A DNA stretch of 64,000 nucleotides from Ahrensia sp. R2A130 (GTDB lineage Bacteria; Pseudomonadota; Alphaproteobacteria; Rhizobiales; Rhizobiaceae): contig NZ_AEEB01000017.1 in assembly GCF_000179775.1 (NCBI RefSeq), positions 310,001 through 374,000 of the forward strand. Reading direction: 5' to 3'. The translations under genes were made by a program, and so were the position numbers. A model generated the notes under the pieces. The model saw only the letters and a list, made by a program, of their open reading frames with translations, did no database searches and was not told where the DNA came from. Of the stretch, positions 24,749 through 33,760 are shown one piece after another; the first letter of the stretch is position 1, and every line of letters starts with the position of its first letter.

Positions 24749-26163
24749 ACACCTCCGCACGTAACGCAGCAACGGCTGCAGCCACCGGCATGCGTTCATC
24801 CGGCAATGCGGCCCCCGCTCAGCCAACCCAAAATAGCGGTGATTGGCGCAAGCAAGTGCCCACGGCAAATGGCTCGATCGTCCGAAAAGGTTTGATTTTT
24901 GTCTTCGGCTTTCTCGGCCTCTTCGTCATTTGGGCCTTTGCGTTCCCCATCGCTTCTGCGGTTGTAGCAAGCGGCAAGATCGTGTCTTCGGGCCAGAACA
25001 AACTCATCCAGCATCCCACGGGTGGCGTGGTTCGTTCCATCTCGGTTCAGGACGGTTCACAGGTCGCAAAGGGCGATGTTTTGCTGGTGCTGGACGACTC
25101 CGCCAATCGTGCGGAATTTACCCGTCTGACGGCTCGTCACCAGCGTTTAACGGCACTGAAAACAAGGCTGGAAGCTGAAAATTCCGGCGGCACGTTTCAG
25201 CAACCAGCCGATACAGGTTTAGCTTTACGTGGAACCCAAGCCGCTTCCCCAAGCGGCGAAGAGACTGCGATTTTCAACGAACAGCGCCGTGAATTCGAAG
25301 CTGGGCGCAAACGTCTGAACGCTGAACTCGATGCTGCTGTTGCTCTGGCTGAAGCGCAAAAAGAACAGCTCGTCGGCTTGCAAACCCGCATCGCTGCCAG
25401 CCGTCAGCTTTTGGCACAAACCGATCTCGAAATTTCCCGCTTACGTCCACTGGCGAACGCCGGTGATATTGCAAAATCCCGCCTTTGGGAGGTTGAGCGT
25501 CGCCGCTTGGAACAGGCTCGTGATGTTGGTGATCTCGATTCGCAAATTGCATCGACCATGCAGCGTATTGCTGAAGGTGAAGCCCGTGTGGAACAGCTTG
25601 CCGAAAGTGACAACGAAACCCGTTCCGAAGAATTGACCGGTGTATTGGGCGAACTTCGCGAGATTTCCGATCAGCTAAACGCGGCTCGCTCCGCAGTAGA
25701 ACTCACAGAGTTGCGTTCGCCTGTCGATGGCACGGTCACCGCATTGATCGCCAATACCATCGGCGGCGTGGTGCCTGCCGGTGAGCTGGTGGCACAAATC
25801 GTGCCGACAGGTTCAGAACTCGAGGCCGAATTCCGCGTGGCTCCGACAGATGTAAATTCCGTCAATGTTGGCCAGAAAGCGCGCATCGTTGTGACGGCCT
25901 TTAACCGTCGCACCTACGAACCCGTAGAAGGTGAAGTTACTTATGTGTCAGCAGATTCGCAGACGGATGCCAGTACAGGCGAAACCTACTTCCTCGCACG
26001 CGCATCATTGCTTCAGGACGTAGAAAAAAATCAGGGAATAGCCCAAATTCAACCGGGCATGCAGACAGAAGTCTACGCGCTGAAAACGCCACGAAACTTC
26101 GTCACATATGCGGTGCAGCCTGTGTTGGATTCCTTCTCAAAAGCCTTCCGCCAAACGGACTGA
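24745..26163 (+). CDS. type I secretion membrane-fusion protein, HlyD/PrtE family
   Basis: A 472-aa periplasmic adaptor that links the ABC exporter to an outer-membrane channel. The first 49 residues are low-complexity and cytoplasmic; a transmembrane helix follows at about 48-70 (GLIFVFGFLGLFVIWAFAFP). Then comes the lipoyl half-motif GGVVRSISVQDGSQVAKGDVL, long coiled coils (residues 115-300) and the second half LRSPVDGTVTALIANTIGGVV, with a beta-barrel domain ending at LKTPRNFVTYAVQPVLDSF. It is translationally coupled to the ABC gene and is the last gene of this transcript. Confidence 0.92.
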   Translation: MNTSARNAATAAATGMRSSGNAAPAQPTQNSGDWRKQVPTANGSIVRKGLIFVFGFLGLFVIWAFAFPIASAVVASGKIVSSGQNKLIQHPTGGVVRSISVQDGSQVAKGDVLLVLDDSANRAEFTRLTARHQRLTALKTRLEAENSGGTFQQPADTGLALRGTQAASPSGEETAIFNEQRREFEAGRKRLNAELDAAVALAEAQKEQLVGLQTRIAASRQLLAQTDLEISRLRPLANAGDIAKSRLWEVERRRLEQARDVGDLDSQIASTMQRIAEGEARVEQLAESDNETRSEELTGVLGELREISDQLNAARSAVELTELRSPVDGTVTALIANTIGGVVPAGELVAQIVPTGSELEAEFRVAPTDVNSVNVGQKARIVVTAFNRRTYEPVEGEVTYVSADSQTDASTGETYFLARASLLQDVEKNQGIAQIQPGMQTEVYALKTPRNFVTYAVQPVLDSFSKAFRQTD

Positions 26164-26176
26164 ACAGGCGCAAACA

Positions 26177-26200
26177 GCCCGACCGGTTTCCCAGTCGGGC
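26177..26200 (+). terminator. hairpin between the convergent HlyD-type and EF-hand genes
   Basis: GCCCGAC (26177-26183) and GTCGGGC (26194-26200) form a perfect 7 bp stem with a 10 nt loop, between two convergent stop codons (26163 and 26241). There is no T-run. It could serve both directions. Confidence 0.5.
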
Positions 26201-26240
26201 CTACTGCTATCATCCGGGGGTGGTGAGCAGCAGTTCGCGC

Positions 26241-26468
26241 TTAGCCGCCGACCAGGAGGGCGTATTCATCGGCATCAATAGCGCCATCATTGTTGGCGTC
26301 ACCGGCGACAATGGCCGCTTCGTCCAACGTTGGCAGGGCAACCTTTGCTTCTTCGAGCGACAACGAGCCGCTGGCATCCGCATCGGCCTGTTCGAAGCTT
26401 GGTGCTGTTTGCGCAAAGGCTGTACCGGCAAACAGGGCGAGAGAAAGTGCTGCGATAAGACGGGTCAT
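26241..26468 (-). CDS. small exported EF-hand protein
   Basis: A 75-aa protein with a signal peptide cleaved near AFA (residue 19) and two EF-hand loops, DADASGSLSLEE at 29-40 and DANNDGAIDADE at 57-68, with acidic residues at the usual loop positions and a glutamate at the end of each. It should bind calcium in the periplasm. AAAGGA lies upstream of ATG 26468. It converges on the type I secretion operon, whose substrate is also calcium-linked; a shared role in calcium homeostasis is plausible but not shown. Confidence 0.85.
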   Translation of the reverse strand: MTRLIAALSLALFAGTAFAQTAPSFEQADADASGSLSLEEAKVALPTLDEAAIVAGDANNDGAIDADEYALLVGG

Positions 26469-26487
26469 AGACGTGTCCTTTCGTGAT

Positions 26488-26512
26488 GGGCCGAACGATT
26501 TCGTTGCGGCCC
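26488..26512 (+). promoter_or_regulatory. inverted repeat in the divergent EF-hand/pgm intergenic region
   Basis: GGGCCG (26488-26493) and CGGCCC (26507-26512) flank a second palindrome AACGATTTCGTT (26494-26505), giving a nested dyad with one unpaired G. It is 20 nt upstream of the EF-hand start codon and 230 nt from pgm. It may be an operator or a hairpin in the EF-hand leader. Confidence 0.4.
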
Positions 26513-26711
26513 GTTGGGGGATGTGAGCGTTTGGTTGTTCGCTCGAAACCCAACCTGATGCCCTCTCGTGGCGGCAACTGGCCGCGACGGGGGCAGCAAT
26601 GGGGCGCTTTGCACATTTGCGATCAACTGGCGTTACCGCGCGTCACACCGGTTCGCCACGTTTCTCCAATTGCAAGAAATGGTGTGTGAACGTGGCCTGT
26701 TTTGTGGTTGA

Positions 26712-28370
<1,659 letters not shown>

Positions 28371-28371
28371 A

Positions 28372-30198
28372 TTGGCACCACCGCTTTTAACACTACGCGA
28401 TATTCACCTGACATTCGGCTCCACCCCGCTTCTCACCGGGGCGGATTTGGCCGTGCATGCGCGCGAACGGCTTTGCCTCGTTGGGCGAAACGGCTCCGGT
28501 AAATCGACGCTGCTCAAAGTTGCCGCAGGGCAGGTCGAACCGGACAGTGGAGAACGGTTTTTCCAGCCGGGCACGACCGTGCGTTATCTGCCGCAAGAGC
28601 CGGACCTCACGACATTCGCCTCCATCGGTGAGTATGTCGAAGGCGGCTTGGAAGAGGCCGACGACCCGTACCGCGCAGCGATGTGCATGGATGCGCTGGG
28701 TCTTGATGCAGATATGCCCACGACCAATTTGTCCGGCGGTGAGGCCCGCCGTGCGGCCTTGGCGCGCGTGTTGGCACCGGAACCCGATATTTTGCTGCTG
28801 GACGAGCCGACCAACCATCTCGATCTGCCCACTATTCAATGGCTCGAAGAGGAATTGGCGCGGCTGCGTTCGGCCATCATTCTCATCAGCCATGACCGGC
28901 GTTTTCTCGAAAATCTCTCGCGCCGTACCGCATGGGTGGATCGTGGCAAAACCCGCGTTCTCGACAAAAGCTTCGCCCATTTTGAGGACTGGCGCGACAC
29001 GCTGCTGGAGCAGGAAGAACTCGACGCCCACAAACTCGACCGCACCATTGTGCGCGAAGAGCATTGGGTCACCCACGGTGTCTCGGGTCGCCGCAAGCGC
29101 AACGTTCGCCGCCTTGGCGAACTTGCAAACCTTCGCAGCCAGCGTGCCGACCGCATCAAGCCATCCGGCCAGGTGCAGATGACGGTTGCTGAAGGAAGCG
29201 AGTCCGGCAAGCTGGTGGCGCGGGTGGAGAAGATTTCGAAGGGCTACAACGAACGCGTTCTGGTGGATGATTTCTCCATGCGTCTTGCCCGTGGCGACCG
29301 GGTCGGTTTCGTTGGCCCAAATGGCATCGGTAAAACCACACTGGTGCGGATGCTCACCGGCGAATTGGAGCCGGACAGCGGCAACGTGAAACTGGGCGCG
29401 AATGTCGACATGCTTATCGTCGATCAGAAACGCGCTGCGCTAGACCCTAACGCGACCGTAAAAGACACGCTTACGGGCGGCGGCACCGACGTCGTTGCCA
29501 TCGGCGATCAGCGCAAGCACGTCATGGCGTACATGAAGGATTTCCTGTTCTTGCCGGAACAAGCCCGCACGGCAGTCTCGCGACTTTCAGGTGGTGAGCG
29601 TGGCAGGCTTATGCTCGCCATGCGTCTGCGCCATCCGTCCAACCTTCTCGTGTTGGACGAACCGACCAACGACCTCGATCTCGAAACGCTCGATCTGCTG
29701 CAGGAGATGATTGCAGATTACGTCGGTACGGTTCTCGTCGTCAGCCATGATCGCGATTTTCTCGATCGCGTTTGCACCTCTGTCATCGTGCCGGAAGGGC
29801 AGGGCCAGTGGCAGGAATATGCCGGTGGTTACAGCGACATGGTGAGCCAGCGCGGGTCGGCAGATTTCAGCGGTGCGCGAGCAACGAATGTTTCATCCGA
29901 AACGCCTTCGCAGGAAGTGCCGACTGGGACGAATTCCGCAGCAGCAGCCAAGAAGTCATCCGGGAAGATGAGCTTCAAAGACAAGCACGCGCTCGAAACT
30001 CTGCCGGTGACGATGGAAAAATTGGAAGCGGATATTGCGAAAGTTGGCACTGCATTGGCGGAACCTGACTTGTTCGAGCGCGACGTGAAACGTTTCAACG
30101 GTCTGGTGGACTTGTTGCAAAAGACGCAGGGCCAGTTGGATGCCGCCGAAGAACGGTGGCTCGAATTGGAAGCCATACGTGAAGAGCTGGAAGGCTAG
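28372..30198 (+). CDS. ABC-F family ATPase, Uup-like
   Basis: A 608-aa cytoplasmic protein with two ABC ATPase domains and no membrane segments: Walker [10 protein letters not shown] (near residue 40) and GPNGIGKTT (near 318), with signatures LSGGEARRA and LSGGERGRL. The central linker (about residues 225-275) and the C-terminal coiled coil after [19 protein letters not shown] are typical of Uup. Members act at the ribosome or affect transposon excision. The start must be TTG 28372, since homology begins at once; there is no ribosome-binding site, so translation probably depends on termination at pgm, two bases upstream. Its TAG overlaps the rnhB stop codon. Confidence 0.88.
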   Translation: MAPPLLTLRDIHLTFGSTPLLTGADLAVHARERLCLVGRNGSGKSTLLKVAAGQVEPDSGERFFQPGTTVRYLPQEPDLTTFASIGEYVEGGLEEADDPYRAAMCMDALGLDADMPTTNLSGGEARRAALARVLAPEPDILLLDEPTNHLDLPTIQWLEEELARLRSAIILISHDRRFLENLSRRTAWVDRGKTRVLDKSFAHFEDWRDTLLEQEELDAHKLDRTIVREEHWVTHGVSGRRKRNVRRLGELANLRSQRADRIKPSGQVQMTVAEGSESGKLVARVEKISKGYNERVLVDDFSMRLARGDRVGFVGPNGIGKTTLVRMLTGELEPDSGNVKLGANVDMLIVDQKRAALDPNATVKDTLTGGGTDVVAIGDQRKHVMAYMKDFLFLPEQARTAVSRLSGGERGRLMLAMRLRHPSNLLVLDEPTNDLDLETLDLLQEMIADYVGTVLVVSHDRDFLDRVCTSVIVPEGQGQWQEYAGGYSDMVSQRGSADFSGARATNVSSETPSQEVPTGTNSAAAAKKSSGKMSFKDKHALETLPVTMEKLEADIAKVGTALAEPDLFERDVKRFNGLVDLLQKTQGQLDAAEERWLELEAIREELEG

Positions 30199-30821
30199 GC
30201 CTTCGCGACCAACGCATTTCGCACCGGCCTGAAACTCATCCGGTGAATCTGGCAGGGACCAAGGCGGGCGAGCGCATCGCGGTGGGCGGCGGTCGGGTAG
30301 CCCTTGTGGCCCGAAAATCCGTATTGTGGCCAAAGCGTATCGGCGCGCACCATGATCCGGTCCCGCATCACTTTTGCAATAATGGATGCAGCAGCAATCG
30401 ATAATGAACGAGCATCGCCCTTCACAATCGCCTCTGCACTACACGGCATGTTTGGTGGCAACGCATTGCCGTCGATAAGCGCGTGGTTGGCACAAACGGG
30501 AAGCGCACGAACCGACTGTTCCATGGCGTAGAGGCTGGCCGCGCGGATGTTCATGGCATCGATACGGCCCGCAGCAACGGTTGCGAACGCCACCTGAGAG
30601 GTGGCCAAAATCGCGTCGAACAATTCACTGCGCCGTTTTTCCGTCAACGCTTTGGAGTCGTTCAGACCTGATGGAATGTTGTCAGGGTCCAGGATCACTG
30701 CGGCAGCAATCACAGGTCCAGCCAAAGGGCCACGCCCAGCTTCATCAACGCCGCAGACATTCTTTATGCCTTTGGAGAGTGCCAAGGTCTCCAGTGTGAA
30801 GTCGGGTTGAAAAGCGGCCAT
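30195..30821 (-). CDS. rnhB: ribonuclease HII
   Basis: Removes RNA primers and single ribonucleotides from DNA. The 208-aa protein has CGVDEAGRGPLAGPVIAAAVIL, with the catalytic Asp-Glu pair, then DSKALTEKRR, KGDARSLSIAAASIIAKVMRD and YGFSGHKGYPTAAHRDAL. I use ATG 30821; a TTG at 30830 in the same frame is less likely. Its stop codon overlaps that of the convergent ABC-F gene in the sequence CTAG. A structured RNA element lies immediately upstream (30854-31018). Confidence 0.94.
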   Translation of the reverse strand: MAAFQPDFTLETLALSKGIKNVCGVDEAGRGPLAGPVIAAAVILDPDNIPSGLNDSKALTEKRRSELFDAILATSQVAFATVAAGRIDAMNIRAASLYAMEQSVRALPVCANHALIDGNALPPNMPCSAEAIVKGDARSLSIAAASIIAKVMRDRIMVRADTLWPQYGFSGHKGYPTAAHRDALARLGPCQIHRMSFRPVRNALVAKA

Positions 30822-30853
30822 AGCCCGCAATGCCTGTCGTACCTATCGGCGTC

Positions 30854-30898
30854 AAATAAGTTCGGAGCCACCCACCCTTTTCAGGCGGGCAGCTCCGA
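30854..30898 (-). terminator. terminator-like hairpin at the 3' end of the structured RNA
   Basis: On the minus strand 30898-30883 pairs with 30877-30862 over 16 positions (12 Watson-Crick and 4 G-U) around a GAAAA loop, followed by ACUUAUUUG. It would end the RNA about 30 nt before the rnhB ATG, or attenuate read-through into rnhB. The U-rich tail is short. Confidence 0.55.
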
Positions 30899-31018
30899 TG
30901 ACCACCGGTCACGAGGCTGATGGGCCGGTGGTGTATCGATTGTCCTGGGTGAGCAGGAAAGCCAAGGGGAAGAGGCTCAGCCGACTGCCGGTGAGAGGCA
31001 GGTCGGGTGCAATCGATT
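30854..31018 (-). ncRNA. candidate structured RNA (small RNA or rnhB leader), four-way junction
   Basis: The minus-strand transcript folds strongly. A closing stem of 8 bp joins 31010-31017 to 30935-30942. Inside are three hairpins: 30981-31006 (9 bp, one bulge, loop UCUCACC), 30960-30977 (4 bp, loop UCUUCCCCUU) and 30943-30958 (5 bp, loop CUCACC). After the junction come an 8 bp hairpin (30901-30908 with 30925-30932) and a 16 bp terminator-like hairpin. Four G-U pairs in the last stem exist only on the minus strand, which fixes its sense. It lies between the radical SAM gene and rnhB. I cannot name an RNA family. Confidence 0.55.
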
Positions 31019-31036
31019 GGGTTGCCGATCAGCGCC

Positions 31037-32185
31037 TCAAAAGAGACTAAGCTGCTGACCGGCAAGGGCGGGTGGCACAAAGCGATCCGTGCGCATCGAA
31101 ATGGAGCGCAACGGCGCAAGGCCGAGTTTCTTGGTGGCGATCTCAAAGCGGCGACCCAATTGCCAGGCGTAGGGGCCGACACCCTTCATGCGCGTTTTGA
31201 AATTCGCATCGTAATCCTTGCCGCCGCGCATGTTCTGCATCAGCGACATGACGTGGGCTGCACGGTCGGGATAATGCTGCTGCACCCAGTCGCGGAACAG
31301 GGGGGCCACCTCGTGGGGCAGTCGCAACACGGTATATGTCGCTTCCGCAGCGCCCGCCGCTTTACCCGCATCGAGAATACGCTCCATCTCATGATCGTTG
31401 AGTGACGGGATGATCGGAGCGACGCTGATCGACGTCGGAATACCGGCCTCGTGCAACTTACGAAGCGCATCGAGCCGGAGGCCAGGCGTTGCAGCACGGG
31501 GCTCCATCGCGCGTGCCAGCTTACGGTCGAGCGTGGTAACTGAGAGCGCCACTTTCGCCAGTCCCTTTTTAGCCATGCGTTCCAGAATATCCACATCGCG
31601 CAACACCAGCGCAGATTTCGTGACGATGGTGACGGGGTGGTTCGTTTCTTCCAGCACGAGCAACAGATCGCGGGTTATGCGCCACTGCTTTTCGACCGGC
31701 TGATAGGGGTCGGTGTTCGTACCCAAAGCCAGCGGCTTGCAGACGTATTTTTCCGACGCCAGTTCTTTGCGAAGCAGTTTGGCAGCGTTGGGCTTGGCAA
31801 ACAGTTTGCTTTCAAAATCCAACCCTGCCGAAAGACCCATATAAGAATGGGTGGGCCGTGCGTAACAATAGACGCATCCATGCTCACAACCGCGATACGG
31901 GTTCATCGATTGTTCGAAAGGAATGTCGGGCGAGTCGTTCGTGGTGATGATCTTGCGCGCAGCTTCTGCCGTTACGTCGGTTTTGAACGGTGGCAACTCG
32001 TCCAGCGTTTGCCAGCCATCGTCGAAGGCTTCCCGTGATGTGGGTTCGAAGCGGCCTGCCATGTTGAGGCCGGCACCACGCCCGCGCCGTCGTTGATCGC
32101 GAATGCGATGTGGCGCACCGCTGCTTAAAGCGACCGCTGCAGCTTGCGCTGAAAAATTCGATACCTGTTCTGCACTCGTAACCAT
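31037..32185 (-). CDS. PA0069 family radical SAM protein
   Basis: A 382-aa protein related to spore photoproduct lyase-like radical SAM enzymes. The cluster-binding cysteines are Cys-100, Cys-104 and Cys-107 in RGCEHGCVYCYARPTHS, preceded by SMNPY. Further family traits are LGTNTDPYQPVEK, VTIVTKSALVLRD and ISVAPIIPSLNDHEM. An Arg/Gly-rich N-terminal tract (RDQRRRGRGAG, residues 29-39) may contact nucleic acid. The last six residues, QQLSLF, match the consensus that binds the DNA polymerase sliding clamp. AAGGAG stands 7 nt before ATG 32185. The reaction is not known. Confidence 0.88.
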   Translation of the reverse strand: MVTSAEQVSNFSAQAAAVALSSGAPHRIRDQRRRGRGAGLNMAGRFEPTSREAFDDGWQTLDELPPFKTDVTAEAARKIITTNDSPDIPFEQSMNPYRGCEHGCVYCYARPTHSYMGLSAGLDFESKLFAKPNAAKLLRKELASEKYVCKPLALGTNTDPYQPVEKQWRITRDLLLVLEETNHPVTIVTKSALVLRDVDILERMAKKGLAKVALSVTTLDRKLARAMEPRAATPGLRLDALRKLHEAGIPTSISVAPIIPSLNDHEMERILDAGKAAGAAEATYTVLRLPHEVAPLFRDWVQQHYPDRAAHVMSLMQNMRGGKDYDANFKTRMKGVGPYAWQLGRRFEIATKKLGLAPLRSISMRTDRFVPPALAGQQLSLF

Positions 32186-32323
32186 AATACCGCTCCTTCA
32201 TAAGGATCGTTTCGGACTACGAATTGGGTGGCATACGCTTTCGACTCAACACCCGTTCCGTGCATAAATTCCTAAAGAACGAATGAGAACATTACAAGAA
32301 CAAAAATGAAGGCGGCGCAAATT

Positions 32324-32872
32324 TTATCCAGCACCGCGCCGCAAGTGCTCGTCCAGCCGCGGCATGATTTCCACGAAATTGCAGGGGCGGTGGCGGTAAT
32401 CCAATTGCGCGCCAAGAATTCCGTCCCATGCATCGCGGCACGCGCCGGGTGAGCCGGGCAAGCAGAAAATGAAGGTTGCACCAGCAACGCCTGCGGTCGC
32501 GCGGGACTGGATGGTCGATGTGCCGATCTTGGCATGGCTGAGCGTGTGAAAGGCTATCGAGAAGCCGTCCATGCGCTTTTCAAACAGCGGCTCCAGCGCA
32601 TCGGGCGTCACGTCGCGACCGGTAAAACCGGTGCCGCCTGTGGTGATGATGACGTCCACCGCCGCGTCGTCGATCCACTTTTGTACGCGGTGTTGAATGG
32701 CTTCGACATCATCGGTGACAATATCGCGGTCGGCCAACCGGTGGCCCGCTTCCTGCAATCGCTCCACCAGTGTGGTGCCGGATTTATCGTCTTTCGGTTT
32801 GCGGGTATCGGAGACGGTCAAAATGGCGATGGAGACAGGAATGAATTCCCTATTCGTGTCGATCCGGCTCAT
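32324..32872 (-). CDS. moaB: molybdenum cofactor biosynthesis protein MoaB/MogA family
   Basis: A 182-aa protein of the family that adenylylates molybdopterin before metal insertion. The molybdopterin-binding motif is visible as [19 protein letters not shown], followed by [23 protein letters not shown] split around the conserved Ser/Thr residues, and [15 protein letters not shown]. The start is ATG 32872, which overlaps the ispE TGA by four bases; a start at 32956 would place 28 unconserved residues inside ispE. The C-terminus ends HLRRGAG. Co-transcription with ispE seems incidental. Confidence 0.88.
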   Translation of the reverse strand: MSRIDTNREFIPVSIAILTVSDTRKPKDDKSGTTLVERLQEAGHRLADRDIVTDDVEAIQHRVQKWIDDAAVDVIITTGGTGFTGRDVTPDALEPLFEKRMDGFSIAFHTLSHAKIGTSTIQSRATAGVAGATFIFCLPGSPGACRDAWDGILGAQLDYRHRPCNFVEIMPRLDEHLRRGAG

Positions 32873-33732
32873 GATGTGCTTCCCTGTAATTGCGATGCGG
32901 TCACCCACCAATCGGGATAGGCTGCCTTTAGCTGCGCTGCCGCGCGGGCTGCGCACCCTTCACTATCATATAGCGCAAAGCACGTTGCGCCCGAGCCGGA
33001 CATGCGCGCCAGACGCACCCGCGACGTGCCCCAGAGCGCGTCAAGACATTGGGCGATTTCCGGCGCAGTGCTGAAGGCTGGCGCTTCGAGGTCGTTGCGC
33101 TGGTCGGTCAACCACATCAACCAGTCGCCATCTGCGTCCTCTAACGCATCAAGTGGCGGATGGTCCTTGCGGTCGAGGCGCGAGAATATCGCGGGGGTGG
33201 AGACGGCAACACCGGGGTTCGCCAGCACGATGTGAAAGCCGGGCAGGACGACCGCCTGCAGCTGCTCCCCTATGCCTTGCGCGCGGAGCGGCTCACTCTT
33301 CAAACACATGGGCACGTCGGCCCCTAATTTCGCTGCGATTGACGCAAGGTCTGTGTCGGTGTCCCACAATGCTGCCAAGCCGCGAAGTGCTGCCGCCGCA
33401 TCAGCCGACCCCCCTCCGATGCCGGAGGATAGGGGCAGGTTTTTCTCCAGCCGGATTTCTGCGCCTGTCGTTGCGCCTGCGGCTTTCCGTAAAGCAGTGG
33501 CGGCCCGCAAAACGAGATTGTCATCGTCTGTAGAAAGGCCTGCACCGAATGTTCCGTTGATAGACAGTGTCAGCTCATCGGCAGGTGCAAAATTCAACCG
33601 GTCACCCACATCTGCAAATGCCACCAGCGTATCGAGCAGATGGTAACCATCCTCACGTTGCCCGGTAACGTGCAAAGCGAGATTGATTTTCGCTGGCGCG
33701 AATTCGGTGATGGTTGCAGCGCTCATGGCCAT
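32869..33732 (-). CDS. ispE: 4-diphosphocytidyl-2-C-methyl-D-erythritol kinase
   Basis: GHMP-family kinase of the non-mevalonate isoprenoid pathway; it phosphorylates the 2-hydroxyl of CDP-methylerythritol with ATP. About 287 aa. The N-terminal FAPAKINLALHVTGQREDGY and the ATP loop LPLSSGIGGGSADAAAALRGL are diagnostic, and the C-terminal RLARMSGSGATCFALYD closes the domain. Starts at 33732 or 33726 (both ATG) give the normal length; a longer frame to 33822 overlaps the upstream TPR gene. Works with dxs, located at 56791-58704. Confidence 0.93.
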   Translation of the reverse strand: MAMSAATITEFAPAKINLALHVTGQREDGYHLLDTLVAFADVGDRLNFAPADELTLSINGTFGAGLSTDDDNLVLRAATALRKAAGATTGAEIRLEKNLPLSSGIGGGSADAAAALRGLAALWDTDTDLASIAAKLGADVPMCLKSEPLRAQGIGEQLQAVVLPGFHIVLANPGVAVSTPAIFSRLDRKDHPPLDALEDADGDWLMWLTDQRNDLEAPAFSTAPEIAQCLDALWGTSRVRLARMSGSGATCFALYDSEGCAARAAAQLKAAYPDWWVTASQLQGSTS

Positions 33733-33760
33733 AGACCGGATAGGAGGCAGCGCCTTGGCG

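Noticed and set aside
30854..31018. The structured RNA as RNase P RNA, SRP RNA, tmRNA or cobalamin riboswitch
   Set aside because: None of the diagnostic sequences of these RNAs could be found on either strand, and the length (about 165 nt) does not suit RNase P RNA or tmRNA.
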